Positions 1 to 6,408 of a DNA stretch of 20,958 bases are shown here, one piece after another; the first letter of the stretch is position 1, and each line of letters begins with the position of its first letter. Both the position numbers and the translations under genes were made by a program. The stretch spans positions 1 to 20,958 of the forward strand of contig JAYVQC010000178.1 in NCBI GenBank assembly GCA_043757045.1, read 5' to 3'. The DNA is from JANNGC01 sp043757045. Lineage in GTDB: Bacteria; Verrucomicrobiota; Verrucomicrobiia; Limisphaerales; SIBH01. The notes under the pieces were generated by a model. It was not told the DNA's origin. It did not search any database and saw only the letters and a program-made list of their open reading frames with translations.

Positions 1-512
1 GCCACTTCGTCCTGCGCCTGCGCGACGAAGCGGTGGTGCAGGTCGAAGAGGAGATGCCCGTGCCCGCCGCGGCGCAACGCGCCGGAGTAGGGAGCGACGC
101 CTGGGTGCGGCTGGGCTCGCACCCGCGCTACCGCACCGCGCGCCTGCGGGTGCTCACCCTGCGCAAAACAGGCGGCACCCTGATGCGCCTGGTGACAAAC
201 TTCCCGCCCGCCGAGATGAGCGCGCGCGACCTGCCAGTGCTCTACCGGCGGCGCTGGCAGATCGAATGTTTCTTTCGCTGGCTCAAATGGCTGTTGGGCG
301 GGCGGCACTTTCTGGCCGAGAGCCCGGTGGGCGCGGCCACGCAACTGTACCTGGCCATCAGCGCCGGACTGAGGCTGCAAACCGTGCTGGGCCGCGGGCC
401 CGACCCGCGCCTCCTGGAGCGGCTGCAACTCTACCTGCTGGGCTGGGCCACGCTCGACGAACTGATGAACGCGGTGCGGGCGGCGCAAGTCCTGGCGCTC
501 AAAAAATCCTGA
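1..512 (+). CDS. IS4-family transposase, C-terminal part (5' end outside window)
   Basis: This is the C-terminal part of a DDE transposase. The reading frame is open from base 3, so the true start lies before the window; the GTG at 33 is only an internal codon. The segment YRRRWQIECFFRWLK (about 231-275) fits the IS4 signature Y-x2-R-x3-E-x6-K exactly, with the Glu being the third catalytic acidic residue. The C-terminal region after it (an Ala/Leu-rich helical stretch ending LALKKS) is typical of the family. Base composition is more GC-rich than the genes that follow, which suits a mobile element. Whether the copy is intact cannot be judged because the first two catalytic Asp residues are not in view. 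Confidence 0.85.
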   Translation, partial: HFVLRLRDEAVVQVEEEMPVPAAAQRAGVGSDAWVRLGSHPRYRTARLRVLTLRKTGGTLMRLVTNFPPAEMSARDLPVLYRRRWQIECFFRWLKWLLGGRHFLAESPVGAATQLYLAISAGLRLQTVLGRGPDPRLLERLQLYLLGWATLDELMNAVRAAQVLALKKS

Positions 513-713
513 AACGGGGGGAAGGGGGCGTGCGCACCTGGCGCGCGCCCGGGCCACGCCTTGGCCTGAATCCTACGCTCGCCCGCACCCACCTGAGGCT
601 CGGCAACCCCCCCTAGTTCAAAGCGCAGACCATGCGCCCAGCCCGACTCATCCCTCGCCCATCCCTCATTCCGTGCCGGACAGGATTAACTCAGCGGTCC
701 GCGCTCCGGCACC
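513..713. other. IS downstream flank, no gene seen
   Basis: This 200-base stretch lies between the transposase stop and the end of the DsrE-like operon. It is very rich in G and C runs. It probably holds the right end of the IS4-type element, but the terminal inverted repeat and target duplication cannot be fixed because the left end is outside the window. No open frame here resembles a protein. Confidence 0.4.
673..712 (-). terminator. Possible terminator after the DsrE-like operon
   Basis: GTGCCGGA (673-680) and TCCGGCAC (705-712) form a perfect 8-bp stem around a 24-base loop. It begins 1 base past the stop of the last DsrE-like gene in the minus direction. There is no clear U-tract, so this is a weak call; it could also be part of the IS flank. 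Confidence 0.3.
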
Positions 714-893
714 TCACCAAACCTGCACGGAGTCGGCGGTGAAAATCTTTTCCACCAGCGCGTCGTAGTCCGGTGCCGGGCCGGTGAGTTCGACTTTCTC
801 AATCGTCGTCTCCGGCAGCATCCGTTGCCCGGCGATCACCGCGCGGGTCAGATCGTCTTCCGTCTGCGTAAGAATGTGGAGGATGGCGCGCAT
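714..893 (-). CDS. Short TusB/DsrH-like protein (59 aa)
   Basis: This 59-residue gene starts with the ATG that follows directly on the TAA of the preceding gene (bases 893 and 894 are adjacent), so the two are almost certainly co-translated. The protein opens MRAILHILTQTEDDL and ends TADSVQVW. The short beta-strand at the N-terminus, followed by a helix with ALVEKIFTADSV, resembles the TusB/DsrH end of sulfur-relay trios. It is much shorter than the roughly 95 residues usual for TusB and has no cysteine. Its placement as third gene after two DsrE-like genes is the main support for the name. A role in cytoplasmic sulfur transfer is inference only. Confidence 0.6.
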   Translation of the reverse strand: MRAILHILTQTEDDLTRAVIAGQRMLPETTIEKVELTGPAPDYDALVEKIFTADSVQVW

Positions 894-1244
894 TTAGAAA
901 CGGAGGACGTAGTTGGACGCAGCAGCGAGTTGCGCGAGTTGTGCGTCGTCAATCTCCTCGAACTTCAAAGGAGACTCGCCGATCTCACCAAGCAACGCCG
1001 CGCCGCGCTGCACGTAAATGGGCCGGCCAAATTCGCTCACGATAGGGAAGTAACGCGAGTAGTTGTCCTCATCAAAGAACTCATCCACGTATTCGCTCAA
1101 GGCCAGCACCGCCGGGCCGCGCAGATAAACCGTGATGTCCGCTTTCTTCCAGGTGCCGACGCCCGCCGCGATGCGCACGGCCTCAGCGGGCTTGGCGTTG
1201 GTGCGAGGATCGCCAGTGATGATGATGAGCGCGGAGGGTTTCAT
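894..1244 (-). CDS. DsrE/TusC-like family protein without cysteine
   Basis: A 116-residue protein that begins KPSALIIITGDPRTNAKPAEAVRIAAGV. The start is a hydrophobic strand, then a loop and a helix, and ITVYLRGPAVLAL forms the second strand, as in the DsrE/DsrF alpha-beta fold. No cysteine is present, so this subunit cannot itself carry a persulfide; in TusBCD only the TusD/DsrE subunit does. Its ATG overlaps the stop codon of the upstream DsrE-like gene by one base (TGATG at 1244), and its own stop touches the next start, which makes a compact three-gene operon. Likely a structural partner in a hetero-oligomer. Family assignment is moderate; the specific role is inferred from context. Confidence 0.65.
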   Translation of the reverse strand: MKPSALIIITGDPRTNAKPAEAVRIAAGVGTWKKADITVYLRGPAVLALSEYVDEFFDEDNYSRYFPIVSEFGRPIYVQRGAALLGEIGESPLKFEEIDDAQLAQLAAASNYVLRF

Positions 1245-1570
1245 CAGTTGAAACTCACGAACCGATCCGTGCCGACGATGAGGTCGTTTACCACGGTCAG
1301 TCCGGCGAAGGTCGCGTGATCGGTCAGTGGGAGATGGCGTTTGTGCGCGCCGTAGGCACAGGCGTAAAGGTTCAAGCCGTCGGCCTTGAGCTTCTGCAAT
1401 TCAGGATCGGCCACGCCCATGACGGCTTCGTCGATGCAGTAGAGATAGACGTTCACGCCCCGTTTCATGGCGGCCCCGGCCACCCGCAGGCCGTGGCGAA
1501 ACCCAGGCTGATCGGGCTTGCAGGCGATGAGCACGCCAAGTTTTTTACCGCGCAGTTCCAAGGGGCGCAC
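1244..1570 (-). CDS. DsrE-family sulfur-relay protein with candidate persulfide cysteine
   Basis: A 108-residue DsrE-like protein. The opening GKKLGVLIACKP is a first beta-strand; HGLRVAGAAMKRGVNVYLYCIDEAV is the typical helix-strand pair. LYACAYGAHKRHLP places a cysteine where TusD/DsrE carry the sulfur-bearing Cys, and LTVVNDLIVGTDRFVSF matches the C-terminal helix and strand. It heads the three-gene operon. The chosen start is GTG at 1570; TTG at 1561 is a possible alternative. A TTGACA on the minus strand (1593-1598) followed 18 bases later by TACGGT could be the promoter, but it would put transcription start very near the start codon, favouring a leaderless message. It probably passes sulfur between cytoplasmic proteins; the donor and acceptor are unknown. 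Confidence 0.7.
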   Translation of the reverse strand: MRPLELRGKKLGVLIACKPDQPGFRHGLRVAGAAMKRGVNVYLYCIDEAVMGVADPELQKLKADGLNLYACAYGAHKRHLPLTDHATFAGLTVVNDLIVGTDRFVSFN

Positions 1571-1617
1571 CGTAAAGGTGGGCGCGGAGAAGTGTCAACG
1601 TACGGAAGGAACCCGCT

Positions 1618-2013
1618 TCAACTGTCCAGCAGCGTCCGAACATTGCGGGCCAGTTCGGAGGGCCGATACGGCTTGGCCATGAATTGATCCACCGTGCCGG
1701 GAAATTCCACGAGTATTTCCGGACCAGCGGTGCCGCTGACCATGAGGATTTTCAAACCGGGACAGGCGGACTTGCACTTCTCCGAAAGTTCGAGGCCGTT
1801 CATCGAACCCATCGCGAAATCGGTCAGCAACAGGGAGGGTTTGCGCGCCTCGAGGGCGAAGGACGCCAACGCTTCCGCCGGGCTGTGAAATTTCTTCAGC
1901 TCATAGCCGCCTGCGAGCAGCGAGACTTCGGCAAGATCGAGCAAATCCGGCTCATCATCCACCAGGTAGATGAGTCGTTCTTCGGGCGCGGGCGTTGTCA
2001 CGGAATCAGCCAT
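1618..2013 (-). CDS. Single-domain response regulator (CheY-like receiver)
   Basis: A 131-residue stand-alone receiver domain. The acidic pair sits in YLVDDEPD (D19-D20), the phospho-acceptor is D65 in LLLTDFAMG, the switch Ser/Thr is in MVSGT (S93) and the conserved Lys is K114 in FMAKPYRP. All catalytic residues of the family are present, so it should be phosphorylated by a histidine kinase, which is not in this window. There is no output domain, so it acts by protein contact or as part of a phosphorelay. The gene lies 47 bases upstream of the DsrE-like operon on the same strand and may be read through into it; a functional link to sulfur transfer is not shown. Confidence 0.9.
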   Translation of the reverse strand: MADSVTTPAPEERLIYLVDDEPDLLDLAEVSLLAGGYELKKFHSPAEALASFALEARKPSLLLTDFAMGSMNGLELSEKCKSACPGLKILMVSGTAGPEILVEFPGTVDQFMAKPYRPSELARNVRTLLDS

Positions 2014-2281
2014 GCTTGATTACCGACCATCTTACACTTTCCGCAGCAGCTCGCAAGCGACGGCCCGCCCGGTGCCTACGCCGCGCGAGGTCGGGGATTC
2101 ACGGAAACCACCAAAGGGACGGGACGAAAATGTGGCGGCCACCATCCGGCCCGCCGATGGGGGCCGGCTCGAACTAATTATGGGCTTCCCAGTGAGAGCC
2201 AGATTCCAACGGGCTGGAAGCCACGGCTCACCGTCAGCCAAGAGAGCTGACGCCAGGCCTGTGGACAGGCTCCGAGCAAAT
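2014..2281. other. Intergenic region with small hairpins
   Basis: No gene is convincing here. Minus-strand transcription of mrp ends at 2282 and several short inverted repeats follow: GCCTG/CAGGC (2257-2261 and 2266-2270) and TCAGC/GCTGA (2234-2238 and 2246-2250). These may end the mrp transcript, though no U-run follows. The rest shows nothing that I recognise. Confidence 0.4.
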
Positions 2282-3328
2282 TCACTTCATCAACTGCGTG
2301 CGGACTTTAATCGCGATGTCGGTGAAGGCACGCCCTGGCGCAGAGTCAGGGCTGGTCACGACCACCGGCTGCCCCGCGTCGCCGCCTTCGCGGATCTGGA
2401 TGTAGATGGGAATTTCGCCGAGGAAGGGCGCGTTCTGCCGTGCGGCCTCGGCTTTGCCGCCGCCGTGGCCGAACAGTTCGATGCGGTCACCGGTTGGCGT
2501 GATGTAGTAACTCATGTTCTCCACGAGGCCGAGGATCGGCACGTTCACTTTATTGAACATGCCGATGCCTTTCCGCACGACGCCGAGCGAGGCTTCCTGC
2601 GGGGTGGTGATGATGACGCCGCCATCGAGCGGCACGGTCTGGCAGAGGGAAAGTTGCGCGTCGCCAGTGCCGGGCGGGAGATCGACGAGCAGATAATCCA
2701 GATCACCCCAGTCCACCGAGTGGATGAACTGCTGGATGGTCTTCATGATCATCGGGCCGCGCCAGATCACGGGCTGGTCGCCGTCGAGCAGGAAGCCCAT
2801 GCTCATGAGCTTCACGCCAAAATTTTCCGGCGGAACCAGCTTTTCGTCCGCGCTGATCGTCGGGCGCTTGTTGATGCCCATCATCAGCGGAATGCTCGGG
2901 CCGTAGATGTCGCAATCGAGCAGGCCCACGCGCTCGCCGAGTTGCTGGAGGGCGCAGGCGAGGTTCACAGAGCAAGTGGATTTGCCCACGCCGCCTTTGC
3001 CGCTGGCGATGGCGACAATGCGTTTGATGTTCGGCAGCTTGTTGGGCTGCGCCACGCCGCCCGCCGGCTGCCCGCCGACCGGAGCCGCCGGCTGGTTCAC
3101 CTGCACGGAAACCATCTGCACGCCGTCGAGTCCGCGCAGGGTGGCCTCGGCATCGGCTTTAATTTTCGCCGCCGCCTCGTTGTTCGCCGCCGTGAGTTGA
3201 ATCGTGACACTGACCGCGCCGTTGTTCGCCGCGATGTGTTTCACAATCCCGAACGACACAATGTCGCGCGAGTAGCCGGGATATTTGACGGCCTTGAGGG
3301 CTTCGAGAATGGATTGGTCGTTGAGCAT
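2282..3328 (-). CDS. mrp: Mrp/ApbC-type P-loop ATPase, Fe-S cluster carrier
   Basis: A 348-residue Mrp/ApbC/NBP35-family protein. Residues 1-80 form the MIP18/DUF59-like domain (ILEALKAVKYPGYSRDIVSFG). A Pro/Gly linker at about 80-100 leads to the ATPase, with the deviant Walker A GKGGVGKST at 110-118, DCDIYGPS at about 138-145 and the later LVDLPPGTGDAQLS motif. The family binds and transfers 4Fe-4S clusters and hydrolyses ATP. The CxxC that many members carry after VENMS is absent here (VENMSYYITPTGDR), a variation I also recall in alphaproteobacterial members. The first bases of the gene are duplicated at 4254-4324. The NTase-like gene ends 8 bases before this start, so translation may be coupled. 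Confidence 0.95.
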   Translation of the reverse strand: MLNDQSILEALKAVKYPGYSRDIVSFGIVKHIAANNGAVSVTIQLTAANNEAAAKIKADAEATLRGLDGVQMVSVQVNQPAAPVGGQPAGGVAQPNKLPNIKRIVAIASGKGGVGKSTCSVNLACALQQLGERVGLLDCDIYGPSIPLMMGINKRPTISADEKLVPPENFGVKLMSMGFLLDGDQPVIWRGPMIMKTIQQFIHSVDWGDLDYLLVDLPPGTGDAQLSLCQTVPLDGGVIITTPQEASLGVVRKGIGMFNKVNVPILGLVENMSYYITPTGDRIELFGHGGGKAEAARQNAPFLGEIPIYIQIREGGDAGQPVVVTSPDSAPGRAFTDIAIKVRTQLMK

Positions 3329-3329
3329 G
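3259..3329 (-). repeat. Direct repeat copy 1: functional 5' end of mrp
   Basis: These 71 bases cover the first 70 bases of mrp and one base upstream. They recur at 4254-4324 at an offset of 995 bases with only two differences (3271 and 3274). This copy is continuous with the complete mrp gene. The 924 bases between the copies hold the NTase-like gene and its small partner. Confidence 0.95.
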
Positions 3330-3336
3330 GGTTTTT

Positions 3337-4008
3337 TTATTCGGGCGGGACGCCGAGCGTGCGAATCAACGCCTGATAGTCGTCCTCGTATCCGGCGGCG
3401 GCCAGTTCGGCCAGCACCGGCTGGATGATGGTTTTCGAGACATCAATGGCATGGCCGTAGATCGCGGGCCACAGGCGTTCGGTGTTGCGATGGTAATCAC
3501 TGCGGGTACCGTTGAATTTGGGCCGGAATTTTTCGTGGCACTCGCGCAACTCCTGAATCATTTCCGACTCGGTCGGATGGCCGGACTTTTCCAGCACGAG
3601 CCGGAAGGCTTTCAAGTCCTTCTCGTCCAGCCGGTGCAGTTTGCCAAGCAGAATGTCAATCGCTGCGGGGAAGACAAATTCAATCCCGTGCCGTTGCTCC
3701 CGCCGCACGCGGTTCCACCAGTTCGGATTTGGGCGGAAGACATAACTCGCCACGATCTCCACGTAGTAGGCTGCCTTGCCCTTGGTGAGTCCCATCTCCT
3801 CCACCAGCGCCTTGAGTTCATCCAGATGCTTGATGGTCGCGATGTCCACGTCCGCGCTGAGAAAGTTTTTGTCGAGGGACAACTGGAGCGGCGCGGAGCC
3901 GAACACCACCAGCGGCTCGGCCAGCACGAGACCCTTGGCGCGGATGGCCTGCGCCAGCCGGTCAATCACCTTTCCGGCAGGTGTGTCCCAATCAAACGGC
4001 GTGTTCAC
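3337..4008 (-). CDS. Nucleotidyltransferase-like protein, possible toxin of a two-gene module
   Basis: A 223-residue soluble protein. VVFGSAPLQLSL followed by LSADVDIATI gives G37-S38 and D53-x-D55, which fits the GS...DxD signature of minimal nucleotidyltransferases, including AbiEii-type toxins and MNT-type enzymes. Helical segments with YYVEIVASYVF, IEFVFPAAIDILLGKLHRLDEKDLKAF follow; the last resembles the part of AbiEii-like proteins that follows the catalytic sheet. Its start overlaps the upstream 76-residue gene by 17 bases, so the two form a unit. The unit is bracketed by the duplicated mrp start. The transferred nucleotide and target are unknown; a toxin role is inference from fold and arrangement. 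Confidence 0.65.
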   Translation of the reverse strand: MNTPFDWDTPAGKVIDRLAQAIRAKGLVLAEPLVVFGSAPLQLSLDKNFLSADVDIATIKHLDELKALVEEMGLTKGKAAYYVEIVASYVFRPNPNWWNRVRREQRHGIEFVFPAAIDILLGKLHRLDEKDLKAFRLVLEKSGHPTESEMIQELRECHEKFRPKFNGTRSDYHRNTERLWPAIYGHAIDVSKTIIQPVLAELAAAGYEDDYQALIRTLGVPPE

Positions 4009-4222
4009 GTTCGTAACGATGTCCGTGCAACTGCGCCACGGCCTGGCCGATTAAGCGGTTGGTCACGCCAGCTTCCTCGACGAGTTTTTGCACCAGTCGC
4101 ACGTAGCGTGCCCGCTTCTGAAACAACGGATTCACGAGCACCCGAGCGCAAATGCGAGCCTTGCGCCACTCCGCCGTGTAATGGCTGCGGCGTTGCGCCT
4201 CGCGTGTTTGCTCGTCCGTCAT
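3992..4222 (-). CDS. Small charged protein, partner of the NTase-like gene
   Basis: A 76-residue, strongly basic protein (TDEQTREAQRRSHYTAEW at the start, GHRYEREHAV at the end) that I do not recognise. It looks fully helical and has no membrane segment. It precedes and overlaps the NTase-like gene by 17 bases, the arrangement of an antitoxin or accessory gene. A 13-base palindrome, GGTAG-AAG-CTACC (4224-4236), lies right before its ATG and could be an operator. Seventeen bases upstream ends a 27-codon leader ORF that starts with the duplicated first codons of mrp. Confidence 0.55.
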   Translation of the reverse strand: MTDEQTREAQRRSHYTAEWRKARICARVLVNPLFQKRARYVRLVQKLVEEAGVTNRLIGQAVAQLHGHRYEREHAV

Positions 4223-4223
4223 G

Positions 4224-4236
4224 GGTAGAAGCTACC
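4224..4236. promoter_or_regulatory. Palindrome before the NTase module start codon
   Basis: GGTAG-AAG-CTACC is a perfect 5-bp inverted repeat one base upstream of the ATG at 4222. It could be bound by the small partner protein or fold in the mRNA to cover the start. It is short enough to be chance. Confidence 0.3.
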
Positions 4237-4239
4237 AAC

Positions 4240-4323
4240 TTACGAATGGCAATCAATGTCGCGCGCGTCGCCGGGATATTTGACGGCCTTGAGGGCTTCG
4301 AGAATGGATTGGTCGTTGAGCAT
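4240..4323 (-). pseudogene. Truncated mrp start, 27-codon leader ORF
   Basis: From ATG at 4323 the frame reads MLNDQSILEALKAVKYPG, identical to Mrp residues 1-18, and then DARDI in place of YSRDI before it leaves Mrp homology and stops at TAA (4240-4242). The stop lies 17 bases before the small partner gene. The stop codon of the deoxyribosyltransferase/TIR-like gene is only 3 bases before this ATG. It is either a remnant left by insertion of the module into the mrp start or a leader ORF that couples translation from the upstream gene into the module. Confidence 0.85.
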
Positions 4324-4324
4324 G
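4254..4324 (-). repeat. Direct repeat copy 2: orphan 5' end of mrp
   Basis: The second copy of the first 70 bases of mrp, matching 3259-3329 at 69 of 71 positions. It is cut off from the rest of the gene and runs into the NTase module. Confidence 0.95.
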
Positions 4325-4326
4325 AG

Positions 4327-4947
4327 TTAAGTCGCAGCAATGGTGCGGAGGTAATCGCCCGCCGCAAAAATGAAGTCGTTGAAGATTAGATTATCCGCTT
4401 GCAGTCCCAGCCGGCGGCACGTTGGCTCCAAATCGCGCCGGAAGGATTCGTAGTGCAACCAGATCGCCGCATCGGACGGGACTGCTATTTTTTTGTCAGC
4501 GCTACGGAGCCAGTTTCTCACCAACTGGATGATCAAGCGCGGCTGGCGCTGGTGCGGGCGGATGTCCTGCCCTGAAATGTCCGAGATGAATTTCTGATAG
4601 CGATAGGGTTCGCTGTCGAGAATCAGACAGTTTTTCAGTCGCTGGCGCGGATTGCCGTAGTGTTTTGCGGCCAGAAAAATTCCGAGTTCGAGCGGCATGT
4701 TGAAGCGCGGCAACGCTGTCGCTGGATCAAGCGCGGTGTAAGAAATGTCGTGGATGCCCAGTCGGCACTGCTCGACGATGCCGAACAGTTTTTCAATCCG
4801 CACCTGGCTGCCATCATCCGACTCCAAAGCGCAGCGCGGCTCGAAGCCGCAATCCATGACCGTGAAGACCATCGCGTGAAACAGATCCCAGTGGGTGTGA
4901 TCAAACGGGGCGTTGATGAAAACGCTGCGGTGATACTTGGCGGGCAT
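4327..4947 (-). CDS. Nucleoside deoxyribosyltransferase/TIR-like protein
   Basis: A 206-residue protein of a widespread uncharacterised family. HRSVFINAPFD (residues 6-16) is a first strand and nucleotide-binding loop, followed by LFHAMVFTVMDCGFEPRCALESDDGS and CRLGIHDISYT. NMPLELGIFLAAKHYG (83-98) resembles the ElGyA-type motif around the catalytic Glu of nucleoside deoxyribosyltransferases and TIR-like NADases, making E87 a candidate nucleophile. The start MPAKYH at 4947 is chosen because homology begins there; an in-frame extension to 5052 overlaps the 53-residue gene and looks like its shadow. It follows that gene by 14 bases. Defence or toxin activity on nucleotides or NAD is plausible but not shown. 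Confidence 0.6.
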   Translation of the reverse strand: MPAKYHRSVFINAPFDHTHWDLFHAMVFTVMDCGFEPRCALESDDGSQVRIEKLFGIVEQCRLGIHDISYTALDPATALPRFNMPLELGIFLAAKHYGNPRQRLKNCLILDSEPYRYQKFISDISGQDIRPHQRQPRLIIQLVRNWLRSADKKIAVPSDAAIWLHYESFRRDLEPTCRRLGLQADNLIFNDFIFAAGDYLRTIAAT

Positions 4948-4961
4948 GGGCGGGCGGCGGG

Positions 4962-5123
4962 TCACGCGGCGTGCGCCAGCTTGCCCTGCCCGCGCTGTTC
5001 GCGTTCGCCTTCCAGCCGCTGCTTGATCACCTCGCGCATGGCCCGCCGCCACTTCGCCCGATCAATCAGGCCGGGCCGGCGCGGAATGATGACTTCGCGG
5101 TAAGGTTTCTTCACCGTCTTCAT
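4962..5123 (-). CDS. Small basic protein (53 aa) before the TIR-like gene
   Basis: ATG at 5123 opens a 53-codon frame, MKTVKKPYREVIIPRRPGLI and then a charged helix (DRAKWRRAMREVIKQRLEGEREQR), ending at TGA 4962-4964. The length is short but the composition is protein-like: a strand followed by an amphipathic, Arg/Glu-rich helix. It sits 14 bases before the deoxyribosyltransferase/TIR-like gene and 53 bases after the AbrB-like antitoxin gene, all on one strand. It may be an antitoxin-like or adaptor partner of the downstream gene. I do not recognise the family. Confidence 0.5.
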   Translation of the reverse strand: MKTVKKPYREVIIPRRPGLIDRAKWRRAMREVIKQRLEGEREQRGQGKLAHAA

Positions 5124-5176
5124 GGTACTTGTATCGTTACGGCGCGGCCGGGAGTCAAGGAATGGATGGGTTGCCT

Positions 5177-5395
5177 CTAGCGCCCGCCATACGGATGTCT
5201 GTCGAGGTTCTTCGACCAGTCCGCAGGGCCTTCGATTTTGGTCTTGAGCGCAGTTTCAAAGAAGGACGACTGGCGTTTTTTCGCGCGAGCCGCCTTGGGC
5301 TGAACGGTCACCCGCACGGAACTGCCCGGCTTCAAGCCCAGCAATCCCAGATCAACCGATCCGTCCGGCTTCACCTTGAGCGTCTTGCGAATCAT
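5177..5395 (-). CDS. AbrB/VapB-like antitoxin, apparently without a toxin
   Basis: A 72-residue protein starting MIRKTLKVKPDGSVDLGLLGLKPGSSVRVTV, which fits a swapped-hairpin/AbrB-type strand pattern. The C-terminal part (ALKTKIEGPADWSKNLDRHPYGG) resembles the toxin-binding tail of VapB-type antitoxins, which often carry a GPADWS-type stretch. The start at 5395 is preferred over an in-frame ATG 36 bases upstream because the fold begins here. No PIN-domain toxin follows; the next gene encodes the 53-residue protein. It is either an orphan antitoxin or the first gene of the operon with the TIR-like protein. It is transcribed divergently from the sigma factor gene. Confidence 0.6.
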   Translation of the reverse strand: MIRKTLKVKPDGSVDLGLLGLKPGSSVRVTVQPKAARAKKRQSSFFETALKTKIEGPADWSKNLDRHPYGGR

Positions 5396-5552
5396 GGTTT
5401 GAGTTTGCTTTGCGCCGTGATTCAGGTCCATGCGCTGCCTTGCTCGCCCCCTGCCGGGCGTTGGCCGAAACGGAAAAATCTCACTGCGGAAATGGATTGT
5501 TCAAGTGAAGGCGGGGAATACATCCTCCGCGCCTCCACGCTGCGGGCTTGGA

Positions 5553-6320
5553 ATGCACGAGAACCCTGTGTCATCTCTCGAACAAAACTTTGGTCCGGTC
5601 CCGGCGGCGGACGCCTTTGCCACGACGCATTGGAGCATGGTGCTGCGCGCGGGCGATCAGCAGTCGGACGGCTCTGCCGCAGCCCTCGAGAAACTTTGCC
5701 GGGCCTACTGGTATCCTCTCTACGCACACGTCCGGCGACAGGGAAAGGCTCCGCATGATGCGCAAGACCTGACTCAGGAATTTTTCTCACGCCTGCTCGA
5801 GAGCCATTCGCTGGAGGCGGTTCATCCGAGCAAAGGCCGCTTTCGCTCGTTTCTGATTGCTTCGTTGAATCACTTTCTCGCCAACGACTGGAAGCATTCC
5901 CAGCGGCAGAAGCGCGGCGGCGGCCACATCCATTTCTCCTTGGACGAAGCAGCCGCGGAAGGCCGCTATCAACACGAACTGCCGGACCACTTCACGCCGG
6001 ACAAAGCCTTCGAGCGGCGCTGGGCCGAGACGTTGCTGCAAACCGTGCTCGACCGGCTGCGCGCCGAGTGGGAAACCGGCACTGCGCTTCAAAGTTTCGA
6101 GGAGCTGAAGCCATTTCTGATCGAAGGACGAGAGGCCGCGCCGTTGGCGGAAGCGGCCGGCCGTTTCGGCGTCACGGAAGCTTCCTTGAAGTGGGCGGTG
6201 CATAAGCTGCGCAGGCGCTACGCGGAAATCTTTCGGGAAGAAATTGCCAACACCGTGAGCAGCCCGGACGAGATCGAGGATGAGATTCGCCATCTCTTCT
6301 CGGTCATGGCGGCGGGCTGA
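5553..6320 (+). CDS. ECF-like sigma-70 family sigma factor
   Basis: A 255-residue regulator. Region 2 spans about residues 26-115 (THWSMVLRAGD, LCRAYWYPLYAHVRRQG, AQDLTQEFFSRLLE, RFRSFLIASLNHFLAND), including the DA-x-D-L-x-Q-E-F core-binding helix. Region 4 lies at about 185-230 (APLAEAAGRFGVTEASLKWAVHKLRRRYAEIF), the helix-turn-helix for the -35 element. It belongs to the ECF group found next to Ser/Thr kinases in Verrucomicrobiota, Planctomycetota and Acidobacteriota. No anti-sigma gene is adjacent; in related ECF/kinase pairs the kinase controls activity by phosphorylating the sigma factor. ATG at 5553 is chosen over the longer in-frame start at 5430 because the extension is not protein-like. 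The kinase gene follows 88 bases later. Confidence 0.9.
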   Translation: MHENPVSSLEQNFGPVPAADAFATTHWSMVLRAGDQQSDGSAAALEKLCRAYWYPLYAHVRRQGKAPHDAQDLTQEFFSRLLESHSLEAVHPSKGRFRSFLIASLNHFLANDWKHSQRQKRGGGHIHFSLDEAAAEGRYQHELPDHFTPDKAFERRWAETLLQTVLDRLRAEWETGTALQSFEELKPFLIEGREAAPLAEAAGRFGVTEASLKWAVHKLRRRYAEIFREEIANTVSSPDEIEDEIRHLFSVMAAG

Positions 6321-6339
6321 ACATTTCCAAAATAAGCGC

Positions 6340-6363
6340 AACCGATTGCCGGGAATTGTTTCT
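6340..6363 (+). promoter_or_regulatory. Candidate ECF-type promoter of the kinase gene
   Basis: AACCGATT (6340-6347) and GTTTCT (6358-6363) are separated by 10 bases. The same two boxes at the same distance occur at 9050-9073. AACC-like -35 and GTTTC-like -10 elements about this far apart fit ECF promoter geometry. The kinase ATG is 45 bases downstream. Confidence 0.5.
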
Positions 6364-6408
6364 TCACTGGTTGGCGGGCTGTGTCCGCACAGACGCTTTT
6401 AAGCATTC

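Noticed and set aside
1970..3376. A 468-codon open frame on the plus strand opposite mrp
   Set aside because: It is antisense to the clearly real mrp gene. Its translation is rich in Arg, His, Ala and Asp with no fold-like pattern, as expected for a GC-rich shadow frame.
3451..4389. A 312-codon plus-strand frame opposite the NTase-like module
   Set aside because: It runs across both the module and the repeated mrp start and has no recognisable domain; the minus-strand genes have the motifs.
5396..5431. Longer N-terminus of the AbrB-like antitoxin
   Set aside because: The extra 12 residues (DLNHGAKQTQT) precede the first strand of the fold and no better ribosome binding site supports them.
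6351..6356. GGGAAT shared by the two promoter-like sites as the -35 box
   Set aside because: Its distance to GTTTCT differs by one base between sites, whereas AACCGATT keeps the same distance. It would also place the start of the 9091 gene at or past its ATG.
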